In this document: positions 46,247-57,984 of the stretch, one piece after another
How the letters are laid out: each line of letters begins with the position of its first letter
Position numbering within the stretch: the stretch's first letter is position 1
Assembly: GCF_032452875.1 (NCBI RefSeq)
Contig: NC_083871.1
Span: forward strand, 3,323,692-3,387,691
Source of the DNA: Bos javanicus
Lineage: Eukaryota; Chordata; Mammalia; Artiodactyla; Bovidae
DNA length: 64,000 nt
Direction: 5' to 3'
Program-made: the position numbers and the translations under genes
The notes under the pieces: model-generated
Seen by the model: only the letters and a program-made list of their open reading frames with translations
What the model was told of the DNA's origin: nothing
The model's database searches: none

Positions 46247-47847
46247 TGCTTTAAAAAATAGAATCTTTTTTTTTAACAAAATGATAGTAGGTTATAAAAA
46301 TGAAAATTAAAGGAGTAATAGAGGGCTTAAAAATAAAAAAAATAAAAAATTTAAAGAATGATAATAGTAAAAATATATCTAGGACTTTCTCTGGTGTTGT
46401 TATGGACAGTGTGGGGTCAATTCATTTTCAGATAGTTCCTTGATCCAGCTTATACCTCTCAAGATCTACAGGCCCCTTCCTATGTAGTCAATGCTAACTA
46501 CAGGGTTTTAATCTATTGCACCTGTCACGTCCAAGGCAGTTCCCTCGGTTTTATCTTCTTCTTCTTGGTGGTCTCTTCAGTGTCCAATTTCCACCCTGAC
46601 ACAAGGGGGAGGTGGTGGACACATTTTAGGCTTGCTTGTTCAGTGGTGCTCTGGGGAGGGAGGAACGCTGTAAACAAATGTCACTGGTGTGTGTGGGAAG
46701 TGCTTTCAGTGTCTCAGCCACAGTGGGTTTGCCCCCACGCCCCCACTGGGAAAGCGTGTGTGCTTTCCCAGTCTACGCTGCTTAGGCTCTAGGTCACTCT
46801 GCAGGGAACTGTCTGAGGCTGGCCCTGGGTTGTATGCACTTCTCAGGTCTAACCTGCTCAGGTGCAGGTACTCAAGTACTCCTCAAAGGCATAGACTTGG
46901 TTGGGCCTGCGTTTTGTGCCCTTCCAAAGCCCAAGCAGCTCAGGTGACCAGGTGTTTGGTGAGCGTGGTCACTGTGCCTTATCGCCTCTGTGACTTATCC
47001 CCTTCCCTGTCCCTGCCGCTGGGTTTTCTGGGTGTACCACCAGCGTACCTTCTCAGGCAGATGTCGATCATCTAGAATCCCAAGAAGTCTTGGTTAGCAA
47101 CGAAGCCTGCTTGCAGTTTGGTAGATAATGCCTCTCTGGGGCTGCGATTGCCCTCTTCCAGCTCTGGCTGCCCTTGCCTGCCTGTCTCCAGTGGGGGATG
47201 GGCTGATCCGCAGCCGGCTAGCTCTGCTCAGTCCTTTGTTCTGTGAGCGGGCCTCGCAGTGTCTTAGGTTAAGGCTTTTCCCAGGGTAGCTATCCCACAG
47301 TCTGGTTTGCTATCTCAAGTTAGTTCCCTTAGATTGCCCTTGGGACATTCAGGCCCAGTCCTTACTCTAAGCAATGCAGCCCGTGCCTCGTTGCCCAGCC
47401 CCTGCTTGCTAGTGGCAGAAGGAGGCATCTGCGCTGCTTCTCCGCTGGGAGTTACCATTGGACACGTAATCTGTTGGTTTTAATTATTTATTTATTTTTC
47501 CTCCCAGTTATGTTGCCCTCTGAGGTTCCAAGGCTCACCACAGATTTGCTGGTGAGAGTGTTTCCTGGTATTTGGAAACTTCTCTCTTTTTTAAGACTCC
47601 CTTCCTGGGACGGATCTCCATCCCTGCCTCTTTTGTCTCTTTTTTGTCTTTTATATCTTTTTCTACAGCCTTTTGAAAACAATGGGTTGCTTTTCTGGGT
47701 ACCTGATGTCCTCTGCCAGCATTCAGAATTTGTTTTGTTGAATTTACTCAGCGTTCAAATATTCTTTTGATGAATTTGTGGGGGAGAAAGTAGTCTCCCC
47801 ATCCTATCCCTCCACCATCTTAGGACTGGCCCCTCTTTTATACTTTA

Positions 47848-47991
47848 ATAAAACTTTATTACACAGAAGCTCTGAGCAATTAAGCCTCGTCACTGGCCCT
47901 CAATTGAATTATTATCCTCCAGAGGCCAAGAATCCCAGCATTTTTTTTGTGGTTCAGCAGCAACCTTTGATCCTGGTGGCTCATCTGGGAT
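47848..47991 (+). mobile_element. ERV-type LTR, right part (R-U5) and PBS-like site
   Basis: The polyadenylation signal AATAAA (47847-47852) straddles the L1 insertion boundary. It is followed by ACTTTATTACACAGAAGCTC and AAGCCTCGTCACTGGCCCTC, typical R-U5 wording of ungulate ERVs. A primer-binding-site-like TGGTGGCTCATCTGGGAT at 47974-47991 follows. With 38975-39065 it forms one LTR cut by the L1. No gag-pol-env sequence is recognised downstream. Confidence 0.65.
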
Positions 47992-48202
47992 TCTTCAGGA
48001 CAAGGCAAGGATGCTTGGAGCTCTAGTTTTTGTTCTCCTAGAGAACATGTTTTCTGCTGTACTTTACTAATTCTATAGTGTGCTTGTGTGAATGAATGGC
48101 ATGCCCTGCATGAAGCAAGTGAGGAGTCCTGCTCTGTGGTTCCACAGTGACCTCCTACAGCTTATGGCAGTAACCCTGTTGGGGGTTTATACCGACCTGC
48201 CA

Positions 48203-48421
48203 ATGGACTTCCTTGGTGGCTCAGATGGTAAAGCATCTGCCTACAATGCAGGATACCTGGCTTCAACCCCTGGATTGGGAAGATCTCCTGGAGAAGGAAA
48301 TGGCAACCCACTCCAGTATTCTTGCCTGGAAAATTCCATGGACAGAGGAACCTGGTAGGCTAGAGTCCCTGGGGTCACAAAGAGAGGGACACGACTGAGT
48401 GACTTCACTTTCACATTCACT
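48203..48421 (+). mobile_element. Bov-A2-type SINE, plus strand
   Basis: Runs from GACTTCCTTGGTGGCTCAGA through GGAGAAGGAAATGGCAACCC to GACTGAGTGACTTCACTTTC. Low divergence, full length. No target duplication recognised. Confidence 0.9.
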
Positions 48422-49249
48422 TGGCCTTTGATTCTCAAACACACACTTTAGCAAATCTTTTTTATGCTGTTTTGTATTATTTTCTGTTATTAATGGAATA
48501 GTCACTTTGTAAATTCTTACAAATAGGAATCAAGTCTATGATGTCTGGACTCAAATACTCAGGCATAATTTCAACCAAAACAAACTGAAAAGGCTCCTTC
48601 TTATTCCTTTCCAGAGATATGGACCCTTGGCAGGCTGTACCAGGCATTTATCTACATGTGTTTTGTTGTTTATTTCTTAGGACTCATTTTGTGCTAAGAA
48701 ATAATAAACATATGTGTGTACCTATGTACATGTGCTCATCTGTGTGTGTAGGTGTGTGTGTGTGCATGTGTGTGTACATTACCTCGTTATGCAATGTGAA
48801 CAGGCAGAGATGGACAGCAACTTGAGACCTAGATTTTGTCTCCCTGGATGTTCTGCCTGATATGTGAGTGGAATGATAGAATATAGGGTCCAGATGAAAG
48901 AGAAAGCAAGTCATACACCAGAAGACCTTCCAGAAGCCAATGGAAGAGAATAGAAACTTAACCAATAATGATGATACCAAGATGATAAGTAGAATCTTCA
49001 TGGAAGAAGACATTACAGTTTCTACCAAGTACCAAAATGTGCCATTTCAGTGGAGAGCAGGGACATAGGATATGTGCAGAGAGGACAGTACTTTACAGGC
49101 AGGTCAGCAAGGTCTGGGAGAGTGGTAACACTAGGTGCTGGTTGTCCTGAATGGATTGTGTTCTCCCACTGTGGTGAGGAATCTTATCTGCATGTGTTTA
49201 ATCAGAAAGCAGTGTTTAAACATCTATGAATCAATTTCACAGAAATTTG
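48422..49249. other. Unassigned sequence with a GT microsatellite
   Basis: Imperfect TG repeat at about 48738-48776. Other sequence not recognised. Confidence 0.4.
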
Positions 49250-49480
49250 AATGAAGGCACAACTGTACATTTACAAATAAGTGCATCATAAGATGTTTTG
49301 TAATAGAAATAAATAAGCAACAAACTATTCATGAGGGAGGATCAGGAAAATGGAGTGAGCCCACACCATGGAATATTATGCACTGTGATGAAATCATGCA
49401 GACCTGTAGGTATTGTCATGGGAACATTGCCACAATGTGATGTTGAACAGCAGTAACAATAAAAAGATACCACAGCTCTC
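49250..49480 (+). repeat. Possible old L1/HAL1 3' fragment
   Basis: Wording ATGGAATATTATGCACTGTG followed by ATGTGATGTTGAACAGCAGT is reminiscent of old L1/HAL1 ORF2 C-terminal or 3' sequence. Weak. Confidence 0.4.
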
Positions 49481-50239
49481 CCCCTCTTTATTCCCCTCTG
49501 TATGTACACACACAACCACATATACACTCACACACAGAGAGATGTATAAAATGGGCCCCAAGAAACAAGATGAAGCCCATGTGTAAATGTTCCATAGCAC
49601 CTGCTGAAGCCTCTCTCCCTCTGGAACAGAGCCAGAGAGGGCTCCCCTTGTTCTGCTTTTTATACCAACACAGCACATTATTCGATCCTTTAGATGAGCT
49701 TGTATTTATTTATCACATAAACTAAGCTTATCAGGAAGTCTAAGGGAGGAAGTTTAAGTCCAGCTTATCCAGAAGGAGAGGTAGAACCAGATGCGAGACC
49801 CCAGCAGTGGAGCCAGGGCCAGAACTTAGAATGGGGACCACAGGCAGGAGGGGCAGCTTGTTCACATGGTGGAGCATGACCTCTGGGTTCTTCTTTATCC
49901 CCTGCAAAGCAGTACTGCACTTTAAAAATGATAAAGCACAGTTGCTTTTGTGAAATGGAGTACTTCTTGTCATGTCAATAAACAAGGATATCACAGCCAT
50001 CCGGAATTTTGGCCCTCCAAATATGAATTTTTGAGCCTGGCAAGAACCAAGCCTTCTATACGGTAGCCATTGAACTGCCTCCACAAGCTTCTAGAACTCC
50101 CTATAGTGAGCAAGGAGCCAAGGATGTGAAAAATCAAATCACAGAATTCTGACCCCACATAGCTGAGATGCATATGAAAGGAATGATTTCAGTAAGCCTA
50201 GACTCTTTCATTTACCCATACATAGAAAAGTGATAAATT
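49481..50239. other. Unassigned sequence with a 114-codon minus-strand open frame
   Basis: The minus-strand frame 49740-50084 (PVVPILSSGPGSTAGVSHLV; LLLDKLDLNFLP end) overlaps no recognised repeat. It has no known domain, and no A-tail or splice context supports it. It may be chance or an undetected retrocopy. Confidence 0.3.
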
Positions 50240-50450
50240 CTTGAGATATCTGATTTTCCTTAATTAACAATATTCTTTTGATGTTAAGACTTCCTGCCCC
50301 CTGTTGCAAACTTCTATATACTTTGACTCTCCACTCTGCTTCCTCAGAACAGTTCTCTCCAGGTCACTTGAGATGCTGTCTCCTGGACTTGAACTCCTAA
50401 AAATTCCTACCAAATAAAACATAACTCTCAATTTCTAGGTTGTCACTATT
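50240..50450 (+). mobile_element. LTR fragment (inverted partner of 50785-51215), plus strand
   Basis: Matches the reverse complement of the 50785-51060 element in order: CCTTAATTAACAATATTC, TTGATGTT, TGTTGCAAAC, CCTCAGAACAGTTCTCT, GATGCTGTCTCCTGG, then AATAAA at 50413-50418 and ATAACTCTCAATTT. TATA-like TATATA is near 50317. A polyadenylation signal near the end fits an LTR R-U5. Confidence 0.6.
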
Positions 50451-50784
50451 TTTAAAGTTGATACTTCAATGTTTAATAAGATATACACAAATGAAGGCTT
50501 TAACATTTCTAAACTAAATGAATTCCCTCTCATTATTTGATCAAAAACTTTATAAAAGCAAACCCAAAAGCCTTTGGCATTTATACATGTAACATGTGAA
50601 ATTCTTGACTGTATAAGGGAGCTATACAGTCCTATAAAGAGCTATACAAGTCTGTAATACAGTAATTTGTGATTTTCACTAAGGGGTAACTGAACAATGG
50701 ATGCTTAAATCTTGAAGTTCAAAACTATTCTTTTGCCAGTTCCTGAACCTGAGCTCATTCTCTGATCATCATCAACTGAAAATA

Positions 50785-51215
50785 AAGCACAGCCTAAAAT
50801 TTGAGAGTTATATTTTATTCAGTGGACAAAACTGAGGACCTAAGCCCAGGATGCAGGCTCACAGATAGCTCTGAGGGACTGCTCTGGAGAGGGAAGGGAG
50901 GAGCCAGGATACATAGGAGGAGTTTTTGCAACAAAGACTGGGTAGTTGGAACATCAAATTGTTACTGTTAATTAAAGGAAATCTGACATCTCAAGTTAAT
51001 ACATCTGGGCTCTCTGAAATCACTCCTCTGACATACACCTCAGTTATCTGGGGCCAGGGTCCTGTGCTTTCTTAGCCTAAGTGCCCTGGGGGAACACTGA
51101 GCGGGTGGGAGGGCTTCAGGGTCTGATGGTTGATGGCAGACATCCTGCCTCCATCCTGAGTTCCCTGAGGGCTCACCTTCAGGAGGCTGTAAAGTGATGG
51201 CTTGATGGCTTCAAC
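50785..51215 (-). mobile_element. LTR-type repeat, minus strand
   Basis: Minus-strand LTR with its polyadenylation signal complement TTTATT at 50814-50819, then ACTGAGGACCTAAGCCCAGG, GAGGAGCCAGGATACATAGG and GTTATCTGGGGCCAGGGTCC. The family is common in cetartiodactyl genomes as I remember it; class not determined. Confidence 0.6.
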
Positions 51216-51266
51216 AATCTGTGTGCTTATGTGGCAGCTATATTTTTCAATCACAGCCTGATCTCT

Positions 51267-51636
51267 GTTATAGACTAAATGTTTGTTGCCCCCCCTGCCA
51301 TTCATATGTTGATGTCCTGAATCCAAGTGTGTCTGTATTTGGTATGAGGAAGTGGGCCTTGGCATAAGGAAGGTGGGGCCCTAATACAAGGGAATTAGTG
51401 TCCTACTAGGAAGGGATACCAGAGTCCCCATAAGCACACACACAGAGTGAAGGTCTGTGAGGACAGAACGGACAAGGAGACAGCCACCATCTCCCAAGAA
51501 GAGCACCCTCACTAGAAACCAAACCAGCCAAAAGGTTGATCTTTGGCTCTGGCCTCCAGAGCTGTGAAAAGAGAATTTCTACTGTTTCAACCCTTCAGTC
51601 TGTGGTATTTCATTATGGCAGCCTGAGACAACTATT
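51267..51636 (+). mobile_element. MaLR-like (MLT1-type) LTR, plus strand
   Basis: Same layout as 29628-29999: TGCCATTCATATGTTGATGT, GGTGGGGCCCTAATACAAGG, GAATTAGTGTCCTACTAGGA, CTGGCCTCCAGAGCTGTGAA and CAGTCTGTGGTATTTCATTA. Diverged but collinear over the whole LTR. Confidence 0.68.
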
Positions 51637-51639
51637 GCT

Positions 51640-52330
51640 ATCTTGTACACTTATTTTTCTGAGAAATGAAATGTAGCAGTGGTATGAGGGATCCACACAC
51701 AACTAAGATGGTGTGGATATTAAGGACTTACTTTACTCAACTCTTAGAAGATTTTTAAATCATCCTCAACTTGTCTTCAAAAAGTATTCACTCTTGCATC
51801 CCCCGTGTAAGAGAAATATAAGGATGGCAAAAGCTTAGAATTAAAACATTTTCATTTTAATAATAATTGTTGCTTTCTAAAACAATAATATATGATACAT
51901 TTCAACTCAACTATACAATTTAAGGTATTATAAGAAATAAGCATCAATGACTGAGACTGTTATAAACATTCAAAAGAAAACTAATCCTAAATTGACTAAA
52001 GGTTCAAAAAATATATATAAAGTATAGTTTTGAAGAAATGTTTATGATCTGAAGCATCCTGCCCAGACAGCTTTGTGACAATGCTATGACCCAGTTGTGT
52101 TTTGTCATAGAACCACTCTTTGAGAAGTGGGGGATATGAAGGATGTATTTCGATAACACACAAAAGTATCATTGTACTTACTTTTCTTTTCTTTTTAGAA
52201 CTATGTTTACAGTCTTTTTGACTGAAAATAGAAGTCAAGAAACATAAATCTGAAGACAAGACCCTTCTTCTCTGTTTTGATGCTAGTGTGTCTTTCTTAT
52301 AGTTCATACTGTGCACTTAGACAAAGATAC
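51640..52330. other. Unassigned AT-rich sequence
   Basis: A 106-codon minus-strand open frame (51996-52316) reads plausibly but shows no recognised domain. No repeat recognised. Confidence 0.35.
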
Positions 52331-52334
52331 TGCT

Positions 52335-53420
52335 TTCTTTTTTTTTTTTTCTTTTTTTCTTTTCTGATTTTCACTTTTTCACTACAGGAGATAAGGACAC
52401 ATTGGTACATTTCTTCAAGTTAAGCTGAGGTGACTTTGTCAGGTGGTGTGCTCTAGGTGTCATTTTGATTTAGAATCTTGCATTTATTTTCATGGGTACA
52501 TCTTAGATTAGTTTAGATCAAGCCCTGCTGATTGGGCTCATATGTGATTCAAGGGTGAACTTGAACATAGGCAATGTAAGTAGGCATTTTAGAAGGCAGA
52601 GAGGCCATTAGAACCACCTCCCAAATTAGTCGGCTACTTTTTCACAGATGCTCATTTCAGATTCAGCTGCTTTCTCCTCTTTTAGGATCCTTGCTCATTT
52701 TACCTTGCCTGAAAAGTGTAGGATTAACTTTTACTGTAAAAATGAAATCGTAAGTATTGCTTGCACTGAAACTTATGTCAAACTTTTTTAGCAATGGTGT
52801 TTTTTGTTTTTTTGTTTTTTAATTTTCATTTTTACTTCCTTAATGCCTTGATATACACTTCAATTTTCTCTTTCTGTTAGCTTTAGATCTTTTTTTTCTT
52901 TGTGCAACTCCATGCTAATTTTATTTTCTTCAGATTTAGACTATAAAATGACCTGTTTTAGCGGTGTTTCCTGAAAGCATTAGTTTTGCTCCTTATTCCA
53001 TTGACAAATATTTTGTTCTACATTTTCAGGGATGTGTGTTTACTAGCACATCTGCAAATATATATATATATATTTCCAATTCTAAAGTTTCTCCAATCAA
53101 AAGACTTGTTTTGAAGTCACCCAAAAGAAACATAATTACATAGTTTGATAAAACCTTTCCTTAAAGTGAAGTAGACAGATCCAGTTCTAGGGAAGACATT
53201 ATCAGTAGAAGTACCTTCAACTGAACTAGAAGATATAAAATCAAATTCAAATATTTCTTGAGAAATATCAGATACTTCCTTTGTTCTTTGGAATTATTTT
53301 CCTTGTCCTGGAAGGCCAGCTTCCTGAAGAGGAACTTGCAAATCCATCACAATACATCCCTGGAGATGTGATCTCTGCTGGAGTCCTTTACAGAGGCGTT
53401 CACTGTGTCCCAGTTTTAAG
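52335..53420 (-). pseudogene. Possible decayed retrocopy of an unidentified gene, minus strand
   Basis: A T-rich tract at 52333-52365 would be the A-tail of a minus-strand retrocopy. To its right, protein-like minus-strand stretches occur. One is a 58-codon open block at 53120-53293 (VSDISQEIFEFDFISSSSVE). Another is a coiled-coil-like lysine/glutamate block at 52791-52931 (ENKISMELHKEKKDLKLTER) interrupted by one stop. A third lies near 53300-53400 in another frame. Composition is suggestive, but the parent is unrecognised and no target duplication was found. Confidence 0.25.
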
Positions 53421-55570
53421 CAGTTCACTCTGTCTGCTGTGAAGTAAGCTTTCCTTTCTACACACTTAAGCTGACATATGGGGTGGTGACATTATTTTCT
53501 CATCTCTAACTGGATATCTTGTGCTTCACTTGCTTTGGATTTTTCATTTTTCAAGACTAACCAACATTCTGTTGTCCGGGTAATTCTTCAGCAGTTTAGA
53601 AGTGTTAGTGATACTTAGGCATGGCACAGGTAGGAAACACCTACATTTGCCAATGTCCCTTCTCTACCATTTGTTTTCTCCTTTCTTCTGCAAAAAATGC
53701 TCTTGGTCATCTTCTGCCTTGGCACCTCCTCTGCTGCCGTGATCCTTCTCCTCATATTCTAGGCTTGGGAGGCTGGCTGGCAGCCCTGGGACCCCCACTT
53801 CTGTGGCTCCATCTCCCCACCAGAGACTTCAGTGACCTGGATCAAAATTCTCCTTTTCAGTAGCCCATTGGTTACCTGATAGTCTATGATACCTAGAATT
53901 TTAATACAGTGAACCTGATTCCTACCCAAATATGAAAAGAGAAGCACTAATGGTGCTCTCACTCACTGGACACTATCAGTATTATAAATAGACCTAGGGA
54001 GATTTCCTGGTAAAGTATCCATGAGATAGCTATTAGAGAAAGGGGGGGGGGCGCTGGAGAGGGAAGGGAAGAAGGATTGATCTTTTAGGAAGAAATTGAG
54101 AGAGATTATGTAAGACACTGGGGTTAAAAAGTCCTTACATGATTTTAAATCAAGCCATCACCTAGGGTAAAAGGTTGGGAGGGAGAAAGTTCCTTTAAGT
54201 ATTTGCACATCTACCCTGCATCTAGTGCTATAAAGCACACTCTCCTCTGTTCCTGCCACATGTCTAGGATGGGCAAGTTTATACATGTTTGCCCCACAGG
54301 TATGCTCTTTCTGCAATTATTCTGAGATTGAGATTCAGAGATTCTTCATCACGAACTTCCAGGTTTGACCATAGGGAGCACATCAAAGTAAAGTAACCCA
54401 ATTCTGCCTTTGGATTATATAAAGAAAAGCAAATAAGACTATCTCTCCCTGAGCATCTGGGTAAGGAAAGAAATCATAGCAATTTTCTTACAGCAGCAGG
54501 ATCCATAATCTTTTATTCAATATCCAGTTCCCAACTCTCAAAGTTTTCCAATTTCTCCTTTGGTAGCAGATGTGATTCTTAAAGAAAAAATAAAAATGTA
54601 TTCATGATGCAAGGTTCACCTAATGCCAGAAACTCAGGGTGTCCTCACTGTATTTTTCAAATGAGATTTTGGTGAGGTGTGGGTAGCATAGAGGAAGAAT
54701 CAGTTCCCTGAAGGAGAGTCATGATTATTGCCTCACCTGCATTCAGAACTTGCCTGTGTTTGCTGGAAATGTTGAGGGAGCTGTGTGTGCTAGAATTATT
54801 GAAAATCAGCAGGATTTTCACATGTACATCCTTGGAAGAAAAACCGAAGGACATAATTCATTTTTGGTCACACACCTGGCTTATTATTTGAAAGGAAATC
54901 AAGCCTCTTTTATGTTCGACTTTCTTTCTGGGCAGCAGAATTTCTCCACTGAGGCTACTTTGACTGTGCCAGGCTTGAGACATCCATATTAACAGAAACT
55001 GCAGAAGCCAGTATGATGAAACACGTTATGTGCAGTAATGCACAGGAGATCAGAATAGGTAATTGTCATTGCATTCTGAAATCAAAGAAAAAAAGTAACT
55101 TTTTTTTTTTTGACACCACAAAGAACAGGGAAGTTTAAACACATCATATCTCTTGCTGCCGCCACAGAGATTTGCAGTCCAAATGCTTGTCCATCAAAAG
55201 AAATTTATGTTTTTGTGAACAAAGGATTCCCATTTGAATTAATATTATTCATAAACACTACAAATGCAAAATTATCATGACTGTGATTGTTCATAAAATC
55301 TCATCAGCATTTTGAAATTCTAAGAGAATTCCTGCCAGGAAGAGAACTGACGACAAAAATTTGCACCCATTTGCAATTGTTGCTTGAATTGGAAAAACAC
55401 AGTACAATGTTGTCTTAAACAACAAAGTCATTTTCAGTCTCACAAGATATAATTCTACATGTTGAGACTGACTATATCTTTAGAATTCAATTTTCTAGAG
55501 TTTAATGGATGGTTATTCATAGAAAGAATTTGAATGAGATACTATTAGATTATCTTCAGTTTGCTGTTCT
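53421..55570. other. Unassigned sequence
   Basis: About 2.1 kb with no recognised repeat or gene. A G10 tract lies at 54042-54051. The 80-codon plus-strand frames at 53621-53863 and 54750-54992 have no known domain. Confidence 0.4.
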
Positions 55571-56391
55571 TGTCATTCAGTCTCTCAGTCATGTTTGAAT
55601 CTTTGCGACCCCATGGACTGCAGCACATCAGGCTTTCCTGTCCTTCATCATCTCCCCTGGGTTTGCTCAAACTCATGCCCATTTTGTCGGTGTCAGTCCT
55701 TTCAATGAATATCAGGGTTGATTTCCTTTAGGACTGACTGGTTTGATCTACTTGCTGTGCAAGGGATTCTCAACAGTCTTCTCTAACACCACAATTCAAA
55801 AGCATCAATTTTTCAACACTCAGCCTTTATTATTGCCCAGCTTTCACATCCATACATGACTACAGAAAAAACCATAGCTTTGACTATATGGACCATTGTA
55901 ATGGTCCATTATAATACACTGCCTAGGTTTCTCATTGATTTTCTTCCAAGGAGCAAGTGTCTTTTAATTTCATGGCTGCAGTTACCATCCTTAGTGATTT
56001 TGGAGCACAACAAAATAAAGTTTGTAACTGTTTCCATTGTTTTCCCATCTATTTGCCATGAAGTGATGGGACCAGATGCCATGATCTTCATTTTTTGAAT
56101 ATCAAATATTAAGCCAGCTTTTTCACTCTCCTCTTTCACTTTCATCAAGAGGCTCTTTAATGCCTCTTTGCTTTCTGCCATAAGGATAGTGTCATCTGCA
56201 TATCTGAGGTTATTGCTATTTCTCCCAGCAATCTTGATTCCAGCTCTTGCATCATCCAGCCCAGCATTTCACATGATGTACTCTGCATATAAGTTAAATA
56301 AACAGGGTGAAAATAAACAGCCTTGACATACTCCTTTCCCTATTTGGAATCAGTCCATTGTTCCATGTCTGGTTCTAACTGTAGTTTCAGT
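55571..56391 (-). mobile_element. Older BovB 3' fragment, minus strand
   Basis: Antisense BovB from TTGTCATTCAGTCTCTCAGT to TCCATGTCTGGTTCTAACTG. It is diverged, with a deletion around 55684-55690. The minus-strand frame at 55909-56181 (AESKEALKSLLMKVKEESEK; IMASGPITSWQIDGKTMETV) corresponds to the region after the reverse transcriptase active site. Confidence 0.85.
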
Positions 56392-56584
56392 AGAATTCTT
56401 GCAAATGTAACTCAGAAAGACTAATTTGTAGGTAATCTCAGGTTATCAATGCACTGATAACACATTTTGAGGCAATTTTATGGTTCTTTCATCCAGCTTC
56501 TGACCATATTTCACTCTGCATTTCCTCCCTTGTCCACATCCCTCTAACTGAAACATGAAAGGAACAGGGCACAACCTTTAAAAG

Positions 56585-57080
56585 AATGACACAGCCTTTG
56601 AGAACATAACATAAACTGGTTAGACATAAACATAACATAAACTAGGTTCAAGATGGTGGATGATTCAACTTCCAGTGGACCTTGAGTCTCATTATATGCT
56701 TATTGTAACACACCAGCATCTAAATGACATAGCCACAATTATCATGACAGTTTTGAGGCTGACATAAAAGGTGATAAAGGGAGTGTTGACCCAATTCCAG
56801 AAAATCTCCACCCTCTTCCCAAAATAGAGATTACTCACCCCTATAAAGACTGACAACTCCATATTTTGGGCCTATCACTTTCTGCAATGGCCCACACTCT
56901 ATCTGTGAGTGTGGAGTGTATATCCTCCTGAATAAACCTTCTTTCACTTCAGTATGGCTTGTTTTTGAATTATTTCTTATGTGAAGCCAAGACCTTACAC
57001 TCACTTAGTGGCCATCCTAGGGACTCACATGAGACCTGGGATGTGAACATCTTCTTGTGCTCCAGCTTTATTTCCTGCAA
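56585..57080 (+). mobile_element. ERV-type solo LTR, plus strand
   Basis: U3-R-U5 order is visible: TATAAA at 56842-56847, CCATATTTTGGGCCTATCAC-type R start, AATAAA at 56931-56936, then CTTTCACTTCAGTATGGCTT and a U5 ending near TTAGTGGCCATCCTAGGGAC. This layout resembles gammaretrovirus-like (ERV1) LTRs. No viral gene follows. Boundaries approximate. Confidence 0.6.
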
Positions 57081-57984
57081 CACAACCACCAATGTAGAAC
57101 TTATTCCTAAAGGTAAAGACATGTGCTTTATATAGTATAAAATGGAGTCTACAAGAAATTTATTGTTTAATTTGAATATTAAATTAATAAATGATCATTT
57201 TAGAATCTTAGAAAGTAAACTAAAATATAGAAGAGTGTGAACCAACAAGCATAAATCACCAGTACTTTCATTATTTACCTAACTATTAACTTGTTAAATG
57301 TGTTTTCAATAAACATTTATTAGACACCAATTATGTGCATGATGTACTAGGGAAATTTTAAGAGGCAATCTGACTTCAAGAAACAGCTTACCAAAAAAGA
57401 CAGATTTTATGTTGAGTGATAATAAAAATGTAAAGGACTATAAGACAAGGAAATAATTATAATATTTTGAGCACTGGAAATGTTTTTAATGGAAAGAGAG
57501 ATATTTTGGAAGTAGAATGGATGGAATTTGAAAGCGTAGAAATCCAGACAGAAAAATGATCTTAAACGTAATCTCAAAGTAAGAAAGCATAAATCTAGTA
57601 GGACATCGTAACTGCATCATATTGAGTAGTGCACTACTGGAGGAAAAGTCAGCTGAAAACAATAAAGGACTTCAAATCGTTCAGACATTAAGGTTTTCCA
57701 AAAGGGGATAAGAAGAACATATGTGCATATAGTGAAATTAATCTGCTGTGATTCTTGATTAAAGCAGCAGACAACAGGACATTACGATAGTTGGGACAAA
57801 AAATATTTTCTTAATAATGGAAATAATCATTAATATAGCAGATGAAAACACATGCAAAACAACAATTGGGGTTGTAGATCTGACAGGAATTTCGGGCAAT
57901 GGGATAAAATGACAAGGGTGAAATAGGCTTTGTGGTTACCCCCAAAGTTTTCTGTTTACTGAGTGGAGATTTAACTATTAATCT
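57081..57984. other. AT-rich sequence with an L2/MIR-like patch
   Basis: TTTTCAATAAACATTTATTA followed by GACACCAATTATGTGCATGA at 57302-57345 resembles the 3' wording of L2-type repeats. Nothing else recognised. Confidence 0.4.

Larger units (their letters stand above)
39066..47832 (-). mobile_element. Full-length L1_BT-type LINE-1, minus strand, with perfect 15-bp TSD
   Basis: The complete element reads right to left: 5'UTR (47832 to about 44245), ORF1 (44242-43277), a 51-bp spacer, ORF2 (43225-39442), 3'UTR and A-tail (T-rich at 39066-39078). Target duplication CTCTTTTATACTTTA is at 39051-39065 and 47833-47847. CTTTAA at the right boundary fits the L1 endonuclease nick preference. A BovB fragment (44554-45426) interrupts the 5'UTR, giving about 7.9 kb of L1 proper. 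Frameshifts and stops show it is now inactive. Confidence 0.95.

Noticed and set aside
47974..47991. Primer-binding site as proof of a provirus
   Set aside because: The motif fits a PBS only approximately, and no retroviral coding sequence follows, so only an LTR remnant is claimed.
49740..50084. 114-codon minus-strand frame as a gene or retrocopy
   Set aside because: No recognised domain, A-tail, target duplication or splice context; kept only as an unassigned note.
54042..54051. G10 tract as a quadruplex or regulatory motif
   Set aside because: A single homopolymer run without further G-runs in proper spacing; no supporting context.
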